Shown piece by piece: positions 55,559-64,000 of a stretch of 64,000 nt of DNA (positions within the stretch are counted from its first letter, which is position 1; the number at the start of each line of letters is the position of its first letter). A program made the position numbers and the translations under genes. The stretch lies in NCBI GenBank assembly GCA_029379385.1, contig CM055607.1:14632001-14696000 (forward strand), in the 5' to 3' direction. The notes beneath the pieces were generated by a model. The model searched no databases and was not told the origin of the DNA. It saw only the letters and a list, made by a program, of their open reading frames with translations. This DNA is from Quillaja saponaria (Eukaryota > Streptophyta > Magnoliopsida > Fabales > Quillajaceae).

Positions 55559-55981
55559 CTACTTTGGAGGTTCTTTACAATAATATGTGCAAATGCAGGT
55601 GTTGTTTTCGCATTGTCCCAGACCATATGGTTCTTTAGAGCATTCTTGAATGCATTTCTGCCAATCACAACTGCTCCAGTAGACCAACCTATGGCACGTA
55701 TGTTCTGGAATCCTTACTGCTTGAGCACGGCCATGGACTACCAAAGCAGAGGCTAATTCAGCTGCCCTCAGAAAATTATGTGAAAAAACAAAATCAAAGT
55801 AAACATGATGCTTATTCACCGATAAGAGATATAAAAGGTTTATTTGCATTCAATCATAAAACCCGGAATCAAAGACAGGAAACAGAAGCAAGAAAGCTAT
55901 GTTTTTTCAGTGGACTGAGATGAGAGAATTACCTGAGATCAGCATGAGCAGGAAATAAGAGAATCTGCAAGGTGTTTTCAT
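55559..55981 (-). CDS. Defensin-like (DEFL/LCR type) secreted cysteine-rich peptide
   Basis: Two exons on the minus strand. Exon 1, 55981-55933, encodes the signal start MKTPCRFSYFLLMLIS (phase 1). The GT donor is at 55932-55931. Exon 2, 55761-55559, uses acceptor GGGCAG and continues AELASALVVHGRAQA, completing the signal peptide. The mature peptide has C-x8-C-x4-C-x3-C-x9-C-x4-C-x-C-x3-C: CIQEC, then GLGQC, and CICTYYC near the end. It ends EPPK. Total about 83 residues, typical for this class, including an intron splitting the signal peptide. The eight-Cys spacing matches the plus-strand neighbour except for a longer loop there. Role likely defence or cell-cell signalling; the ligand cannot be told. 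Confidence 0.82.
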
Positions 55982-57035
55982 CTTTCAACAAGGTGCTGCT
56001 GCTTAGGTTCTTATGACTGAGGTTGGGAGGGTTATGAAACTTGACTCAGATTTTCAGAAATCGACATTGTTATTGGAAGGTATATGACACCTGTTAAGCT
56101 CATCCAGGTGTCATTGTCCTAAGTTGGTTGTGCTTAATATTTTACAGTATCTGATAACACTCACTTTATCAAGTACTAAGGACAAGTTTCTTCCCTGCAG
56201 GACATATTCGTTTCTTTGTATATACTCCTGCATTAATTTATGAAAAGAAAAAGCTGATTTGGTAAACGTAAATCATACCATTTAATGACTTACCAAAGAA
56301 TGAACGATGCTAAGACTTACGAAACATGAAAAAAATTGGGAAATTTTTTTTTTAGCAAAACAACAGAAAAGAATAAGAACATGCAACGGTATGATTACCA
56401 TAGCCACTTAGTTACGAAAGGATACCTTTCCTTACAAAATACCATCCATTTTCCAACTTAATCATTGATTTAATAATCCAATGACATAGCACATTATTTT
56501 GACAAATATACATTAACAAATTACCAGTGTCTATCTCTATATTTGCAAATTAATTTCAGTCCGATATATTGATTAGGTAGAAAGTACTCAAGAAATTTCA
56601 AAACCAATTCACAAAACCTATGTAGTAACTCGCTGGACAAACTTCTGAAAATAGCCTCCGTGTATGACTACAACCTAGCATGTAGGAGCATACGCCTACA
56701 AAAATAATCTATAATAATCCATTTCCTAAACTGGTCATCAAAAGTACTAGAGATAACTTCTTTTAATCACTCATAATGTCATCAGCAGCAACATTTGTTA
56801 AACCATGAAATAGGAAATCAATTAAAACACAAACTCAAGGGCATAATACTACAAGAGTATACAATATTGCAAAGAGCATAGAAACAACCATGTATTTAGA
56901 ATTAAGTAGGACAAAACTAGAGTTTTCTGGCACAGAGAATTAAAAATGGCTCTTCAATTGCTCAAAACTAAGAACAGAAATCCAAACAAAGCTAAGCCAG
57001 TCCACCAAACAAGACCAAAATCACCTAATACAGAC
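55982..57035. other. Intergenic, defensin-like promoter to eL21 3' flank
   Basis: No gene recognised. The eL21 3' untranslated region must lie at the right end of this interval. Confidence 0.5.
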
Positions 57036-58614
57036 CTAGTATCCTCCTTTAAGATCATTAACGACATCATATGGAATTGGAGTAACAGTCTCCAATGTTG
57101 CACCTTCCACCATGAACCCCGGTTTAGGGCCCTCAGGCTGCCTCTTGGTGCTGATGACCTCGCCCTTTGCCTTTGCATCAGCCTTCAACTGGTCATTCTT
57201 AATCTTCCTCAGACGGAACTCTTCAGTGCACCTAGAAGGCAGCACATGCTCTACACGAACATGGATTCTCTTCCTGATTATCTTGTTACGGACCTAGAAC
57301 AAGTAGATACATCCAGCTTGAGACACTTATGATATCATTACACATGTGAAGCAAAATTCCATAATACTCTACCAAAATAGAACCAACTTACATAATGAAG
57401 CAAAGACTTCAATAGGGGGAGAGGTGTAAAGCAGATCATAACCAGAAGTACAACAAATAAAGGAAACCAATGGTTTGATGACCAAGTAACAAAATAACAA
57501 AATGGAGAGACATCCTAAGGAATATTAATGAAAACAGCAACAGATCTTTGAAAATGATCTCAATTAATTAAACTCCACTGGAAACATTAACAGATTTGAA
57601 AGGTTTCACAACTGCAACAAATACAGCATAAGGAAGATTAATGACAGTGGGGAAAGCCAACAAGTTGGTTAATATTATCATATTTCATATAGCATGATTA
57701 ATCACAAAAAAGGACAGCTTACAACCAAATTGGAAGAGAATGATTAGGTGAAAAACTTAAAAACAAAATACCAAAAGACAGTTCCCAGGAAAGCCTTCAA
57801 ATTGAAGGACCAAACATATAAAATGGCTTTGGGAGCATAATTATAAAAAAATTAAAAAAAATTAAAAAATTCAAGCTTTAAAATATGAAAGTTCTTTAAA
57901 AGACTAATCCAGTAATTACTGTTATTCTTGCAGAAATGATAACAACCAAGATCTGCACCAAAAGCGCAAATTACACAACAAAGAGCTTGGTATGCCACTT
58001 CATTTAAGAAAAACCAATGAACAAACTAACATTACTCCTATAAAATCCCTAGATATGATAAAACACTTATGCTTGCGGAGCTGAAACTTCCACAAGATTT
58101 GCATCAAACACACAGATTATACAACAAATATAATAAATAACTCATTTCAAGCTAGTTGCTAAAAACAAATTACTCTAACAAATTAATTTTGATAAAAATA
58201 TCCCAGTACAGCATTCCAGACAAAAGAAAATACTCTTATACATCACAGAATAACTTGATTATAACAACATAGGCGCTTCAAATTAACCTAAACCCATAAT
58301 CCAAATACAGTTTCTAGGTACAACAAAAACAAAACCATATTCAAAATGAAAAGCAGAGATTCGGGTGCAAATTTTACCTGCTTGTTAACCTCAACACCGA
58401 TGGCACGCTTGGTGACGTTCCAGACACGTCCAGTGCGGCCATGGTAGAACTTGTGAGGCATACCCTTGTGGATAGCACCATTGACCTTGATGTCGACGTA
58501 TTCACCCACTTTGTAAGTCCTAAGGTACGTTGTGAGTGGGATGGTACCCTTCTTCCTGAATGCCCTCGAGAACGAGTCTCGGGTTCGAGATCTCAAACCA
58601 TGACCTGCCGGCAT
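57036..58614 (-). CDS. RPL21: 60S ribosomal protein eL21 (RPL21)
   Basis: Structural protein of the cytosolic large ribosomal subunit. Exon 1 58614-58378 encodes [19 protein letters not shown] through AIGVEVNKQ (79 codons). Exon 2 57293-57036 encodes [20 protein letters not shown] through DLKGGY (85 codons plus stop). Total 164 residues, the usual plant length. Phase 0 junction, GT donor at 58377-58376, AG acceptor at 57295-57294. [19 protein letters not shown] is the family's most conserved block. No lesions. The 1.08-kb intron is AT-rich with no transposon recognised. Confidence 0.97.
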
Positions 58615-58800
58615 TTTCAGCTGCTAACCCTAGGTTCCTCTGACACAATCTCTCCCTCTCTCTCAGAAAGAGTATGAGAGCTAACACGTAGTGTTTGCGA
58701 TTCATTATATGCTTGGTATCTAGGGTTTTGGTACTCTGTTAGTTGGCTCTGGGCTTATGTTTATAATAGTTTTGGGCTTTCTACGATGGGCCTTGAATCT
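58615..58800 (-). promoter_or_regulatory. eL21 leader and promoter with telo-box and site II motifs
   Basis: Plus-strand CTAGGGTTTTGG at 58720-58731 is the complement of a telo-box-type AAAACCCTAG. Site II hexamers TGGGCT (58750-58755), TGGGCT (58773-58778) and TGGGCC (58787-58792) lie 20-60 bp beyond. This pairing is the known signature of plant ribosomal protein promoters (TCP-type factors with a telo-box binder). The leader is GA/CT-rich at 58645-58675, TOP-like. Confidence 0.7.
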
Positions 58801-59430
58801 TGTTTACGATCCACTATCTACAGTAAGCCGATAATACAAATGTCTCTGGATGACGGGCCCACCATCAAAAGATAATATGTTATGTTTATTAAGTTTCCTG
58901 GTTCGAATTTCTTTAGACTTGAGAATAAACATTTGGAATTATTATTTAAGAATGAAACATTTTCTCCACTAGGATTGGTTTCTAAATTATTCACAAGCTC
59001 ATGTTGTCTTCAAAGACTAGCCTATCAAAACCAGCACTATGCTCAGAGACATTGCCCAATCTTCTCCAAAAACAAGATCATCAGTATTTGATTCTTCTTC
59101 ACCAACATTGCTTTTCACATGTAAACATCTGTTTCACTATCTTGATTTAACCCCGCCTAAAATTAGTTTATAATTCCCCCACTCAAATTCTAATTTCATT
59201 AAAATCGCATTTCATCATAGTAATACCTTCAATTTTTTGTTTCTAACTCCGTGTGTCAGTGCACCTATAGTAACTTGGACAATCTTGCCTAAAAATTCTT
59301 GCCTTTGCTGTTTTGCAGTGGCATACTTTTGGAAATTGGAATCTGACTCTGTTCTGGCTCGTATCAGTGAACACCAAGTGGCAACAGTTCCATCACTCCA
59401 AACCACCACTTTAAACCCTCTCAAAAGACT
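58801..59430. other. Intergenic, no gene recognised
   Basis: Short frames on both strands (58882-59091, 59215-59437) show no domain. Contains the upstream flank of the methyltransferase pseudogene. Confidence 0.45.
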
Positions 59431-62400
59431 TCATTAAGGATCTTCCTAATTATCGTCCTCTGCTCTATCTCCTACATTCTTGGCTTCTATAGCAACTCCC
59501 TCCACCTCAACAACAGCCTCCACACTTGGCCTTCAAGACCATCACCCACAAAAACAACCTTGTCTACAGCTCAATGTCTCAACCCACAACAACTTTTCAT
59601 TACTCTTTCATTTCGAACCCCGTCACTCACTCCCTCTTCCTCAAGAACCCCCACAAAACCTCCAATTCTTTGAGTTCTGCCCCAAAAACTTCACCCATTA
59701 CTGCCCCTGTCAAGACCCACTTAGGGAGAAGCAATTCACTGAAGTAAAACGGTTCCAAAAAGAGCGACATTGCCCGGAAAGCAACGAAAAAGCTCGATGC
59801 TTGATTCCGAGGCCTGTCAAGTACCATAGGCCATTTCCATGGCCAAAGAGTAGAGACTATGCTTGAGTAATGTCCCCTTTCCTAAGCCTACTGAGTATGA
59901 GAAATCACAGAATTGGGTTAGATTGGAAGGCGATCTCTTTGTGTTTACAGGAGGGGGAACTTCAGTTCGGAAAGGAGTGAATGGTTATGTTGATAAAATA
60001 AAGCGAATTGTGCCACAGAAATCTAGGAATATAAGGACTGCTTTTGATGTTGGTTGTTGGGGTGAGCTTAATTTATGTCTCCATTTGGTAAACAGTGTTT
60101 TATTATACGCATATATCATTCTATCATTATTTAGTACTTTTCACAATAACCCTTCTGTAGAAAGAAGTTTAGAAAGAAAAGTAAGAAGGAAAAAACAAAA
60201 AATTAAAAACGACTGATAAGAGATAGATTTTAACAGTTGAACTGTTCTGCCCAATTTTCTTTGCATTCTGCTTAATCTAATACCACTATTAACACAAGAA
60301 TTTATATCTTCTGTACAATTGAATTCCTTATTTAGCTTTTGTTTTCTCTTTCTGCACTGAAGCTATTTCGGTCCATGTAATCGCAAGCTTCCGCAAAACA
60401 AGTATTATAGCTGTGTATATTATATTTTACATTGTTTTGTTTGTCTCATAAAGTATCTGGAAGTTGAAGGTTGATTCTCTAATTGTCAGTTTTAAGAGTT
60501 TGGTACTGCTTGGTTTACTTTATACATAATAAGCTTGTATTTTGACAATATGTTCTCTCTAGGTTGCAAGTCTTGGAGCCTCTATGTTTGACTATGGCAT
60601 AATGACAGTGTCTATCGCACCAAGGGATATACATGAAGCTCAAGTACAGTTTTCCCTGGAAAGAGGACTTCCTGCTATGCTTGGTGTGCTAAGCACTTAT
60701 AGATTACCATTTCCTTCAAGTTCATTTGATATGGTTCATTGTTCCAGATGCCTTGTACCCTGGACTGCTTATGGTATTTGTACTTGAATCTTGCACATTG
60801 TGCTTGTTTCCATGAAAAGGAAGTTCAGGAATATCCCCTGTGGTCCTAAATGTTCTAAAAGTTGATTTGCTAGTTATACAAGGACATAGATCTCATGCCA
60901 TAAGAAGCTAGGCATAAATTTCATTAACATTTCACTGCATGGAATTTCCTTTTACTTATTATTATTATTATTACTTTTTGGTTACAGAATTTCCTTTTAC
61001 TTCAAGCTAGCATAAACTGATATTTCTTTTATTAATCTTAGATGAGATCTACTTATTAGAGATTGACTGGATTTTGCACCCTGGTGGCTATTGGGTATTG
61101 TCTGGGCCACCTGTAAGTTGGAAGTTAAGTTATAAAGGATGGAAGGAGGGTAAGGAGTTAGAAAATGAGTGGAGCATTTTAGAAGACCTTGCAAGGTGTC
61201 TTTGCTAGAAAAAGATTGCCGAGGGGGAATATATTGCAGTGTGGAGAAAACCCTCAAATCATATACATCGCACCCAAAAGTTGAAGACTTTTAAATCACC
61301 AAAATTCTGCACTTCACCTGATGCTGATTCTGGTTGGTGAGTTTCTCCTTTTAAGTTTCAAGTAATGCTTGTGTGGCAAGTACAATAATTTGACAACTAG
61401 TCACAGGTGAAAACTGAGGAACTGAAACTTGTGCCTGATGACTCAAATGTAAAACTGATTTGAATTTATTCTACTGGTGCTTGCTCAATTGAACTATGAA
61501 TTTAGTAGTTGACATACATACGTATTGCATCTTTTCTGCACCATATAATACATTTTCCGCGTTTATTTATATTCTTATCTAAATATAAGCTTCATAATTA
61601 TGAATTGTTCAACAGGTATGCGAAAATGGAACCTGTGCATTTTTTCCCTCCCAGACATCAAAGATCTGCATGATGTATCAGGTGGTGCACTTGAAAATGG
61701 CCTAAAAGGTTAATTACAGCTCCATCTAGAATTAGAAAGGGGAAAAGTGCTGGGGTCACGATTACAACCTTTAATGAAGATAATCAAATATGGAAAAGGA
61801 GAGTTTCAAAATATGGTGCTATACTCAAGTCTATGTTTGATGGTAAATATAGAAATGTAATGGATATGAATGCTGGCCTCGGGGGATTTGCAGCTGCCAT
61901 GCAAAGAACAATACACTTGGCATTATCTATGAGAGAGGCCTTATTGGAACTTACATGAATTGGTAATATTCAAAACATACAATCACTTTGTTTTTTTCCC
62001 TCTTACTGTTTCTTTTATATGGTTCTCATATCTTTTCTTAGAGGTGATATTGAATTTTCTCTTCTGATTGATGTTTAGAGATTTGCTAATAAAGTAAGTA
62101 CAGTACAAAATAAGTAATGTGTCCTGGTAAACCATTCATATATTCTGTAATTAACACTGAAGGGTTATTTAACTCAGTGGATGGTGCATTATTCTGACAC
62201 TGAAAGCTGGATTTTAGAACCTAAGATTGATGCATGACCACATGTTCAGAGATTCCTCTTTGCCCTTGGGCCATACATAAGGTTTCAATCAGAATCTATA
62301 TATAAATGTACACTATGGTTTTGTACTATATATCAAATATATCTATTTTATTCTAACTATGTACAGAAAAATGTTAATTAACCAGATTAAAAATTAACTA

Positions 62401-64000
62401 TGACAGAATAGTGACATGATTCCTCTTTGTGATTTATTTATTAAAAATGGGTGAATCATGTAAGAAGAAAAGTTGAGAATAAGATTATCTTTATTAATTT
62501 ACCTCCTCTTCTTCTTTAGTTTGAAGGCAGATCTATTCATCAAAATGGAATCTCATCTCATGTTTTTCGTTGTTTTCTTCTTTTCAACCTTACTACAATT
62601 CTTCCTTTAATGTTTATTTTCTTTTGAAACAACACTTTTGCTTCTCATTGGTGCTTTCAAATGCAATCAATTGAACTTTATTGCCATGTGACGTGCATAT
62701 GTTGAAATTTGAAAAGACGGACTCTATTTTGCAGGTGTGACTGTGTGAGGCCTTTTCTACATACCCTCAAACATATGATTTAATACATGCCAATGGTGTA
62801 TTCAGCATGTACGTGGACAATTAAGCTTCAAATCTCCATCTACCATCACAAACATGTTTACTATTATAAATGTATTAATAGGGACATTGTCTATTCCATT
62901 TTTTTACATAAATTTCGTTGGAATCACTTAGAGCAGGATGCAAAAGATTGTGCTCTAGCAAACTCTTAACAAAATACAGAATAGTTACTAAGCTATCCAT
63001 TATCTTATTTAAAGCACGCAACTGGTCTGAACATGCAGATGGCTTAAAGAGCTAAATTTTGTTGAAGATCTGAATTTCTTTTGTATTGGATTTTCAATGT
63101 TGTCTATTTTCATTTGACCATGGTGATTTTGGTTCTAGACTCTTGGGATGATGGTTGGAGGCTCTCTGTTGCAAGTACTTAACTTTTGCTAGAATAACTG
63201 ATTATTTCTGTAAAAGTGCATATTTTCAGTTGTTTGGTTTTTCCTGTGAGAACTTTGGTAGGAGTATTTCAGTAAAAATAGACAAGATTCTTGGGAATTC
63301 TATTTGAAATGCAGAAATATATGTTTGCTTATGACATTTTTTTGGGAGAAAATTCCTGCTTTTAATGGGGGAGCTGGGTAACCATTTTAGGCAAAAAACG
63401 TATTGTAATAAAAACAGCTTTAAACTATGATCAGCAATGGAGGATATGCCTGTCGGTAGTCCCACATTGTTTGCCTTTTAACTGTTAGGCTGTTATTTGA
63501 GTTTATATGCATAGCAGCTTTGTACTTTCTGCAAATATTGATTTGCATCATGATAATGAATAATCTCATAAAGAACTGATCATTAGCCTGTTGATATATA
63601 TTTATAATTGCCAATAATGACCAAGCATGATTTTTGCTGCTGTATTTCATGGATGATTGTTTGTTGTTAACATCACCGAAAGCAATGGTGGTAACAACCT
63701 TTTTTTGAAGGTCACTTGTAAGTATCAATGTCTAATCACCTTGCTAGTACATAAAGGGTTTCTTGAAACTTCTATTTCAGTTTATTTTTCTTGTCTCTGT
63801 AATAATGTAGTCTGGTATTTCTATATTGAGCTCTATCAATATATTGGTGTTGCATACTTTTAGTAGGCAAACTGGAAATTAATTGATCGTGCGTTTTGCA
63901 GGTGTGATATCGCAGACATACTTCTTGAGATGCATCGAATTCTTTGTCCTACAGGAGCGTTAATAATAAGAGATCATGTGTATGTAATTGTCAAAGTTAA
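59431..64000 (+). pseudogene. PMT-type (QUA2/TSD2 family, DUF248) methyltransferase pseudogene, runs off right edge
   Basis: Family members are Golgi type II membrane proteins thought to methylate pectin. Exon traces: ~59440-60061, 60563-60773, 61042-61336, 61616-61962, ~62735-62811, 63902-edge. Visible: membrane anchor (FLIIVLCSISYILGFYSNS), [108 protein letters not shown]. Lesions: frame change near 59660, deletion at about 59860 (Trp codon lost), extra T at about 60056 (DVGCG box), nonsense TAG at 61206-61208, frame shifts near 61650 and 61695, loss of the YPVWVMNVVPFDAK segment at 61905, an 8-bp insertion near 62740 and a GT-to-TT donor loss at about 62811. No ATG found before the anchor. 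Introns are kept, so this is a decayed gene copy, not a retrocopy. Confidence 0.9.

Noticed and set aside
59215..59437. Open frames on both strands before the PMT pseudogene
   Set aside because: No domain, no start context, and overlap on both strands; treated as chance.

Overview
The window is plant nuclear DNA, most likely from a eudicot. The genes are split into short exons by AT-rich GT-AG introns, the gaps are very AT-rich, and almost every repeat belongs to a plant transposon class. The species cannot be named from the sequence alone. All exon boundaries below were worked out by hand from splice sites and reading frame.

Conserved host genes, left to right: (1) the 5' part of a PP2A catalytic-subunit gene, minus strand, running off the left edge; (2) a Ded1/DDX3-type DEAD-box RNA helicase, 9.2-17.2 kb, plus strand, six coding exons; (3) an F-box/LRR protein of the AMN1 / At3g58530 type, 20.1-25.7 kb, plus strand, twelve exons; (4) an intact CCR4-type deadenylase, 27.9-34.0 kb, minus strand, eleven exons; (5) two small defensin-like cysteine-rich peptide genes in tail-to-tail orientation, 54.9-56.0 kb; (6) ribosomal protein eL21, 57.0-58.6 kb, minus strand; (7) a decayed PMT-type (QUA2-like) methyltransferase pseudogene from 59.4 kb off the right edge. 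The helicase and the F-box gene each carry one single-base frame disruption in an otherwise perfectly spliced model. Either could be a real lesion or a sequence error. CCR4 and eL21 are clean.

Repeats. 2.9-8.1 kb is a graveyard of Helitron-like copies plus a degraded short LTR element. The helicase and F-box introns hold a tRNA-derived SINE, two miniature LTR elements and a 5'-truncated RTE-type LINE. An L1-type LINE tail lies at 17.8-18.4 kb. 36.4-38.4 kb is a terminal-inverted-repeat shell around a hAT-like shell that contains two head-to-tail Helitron-like elements.

The most striking region is 38.7-54.4 kb, a layered transposon nest. The base layer is a PIF/Harbinger-type element with a Myb/SANT-like accessory ORF and a DDE transposase, both decayed and both on the minus strand. 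Its accessory ORF is cut twice: by a 6-kb MuDR-like element (39.9-45.9 kb, about 280-bp inverted repeats, a transposase relic and a convergent GRF-type zinc-finger ORF), and by a 7-kb internally deleted gypsy-type retrotransposon (46.06-53.04 kb). The 3' of the retrotransposon's two LTRs in plus coordinates is itself cut by a 3.5-kb sibling element (49.23-52.75 kb). Both siblings keep gag and only the last codons of pol, and both fill the gap with arrays built on a GAGCTC-containing unit. Removing the insertions while keeping one target-site copy restores reading-frame continuity in the accessory ORF, which supports the order of events.
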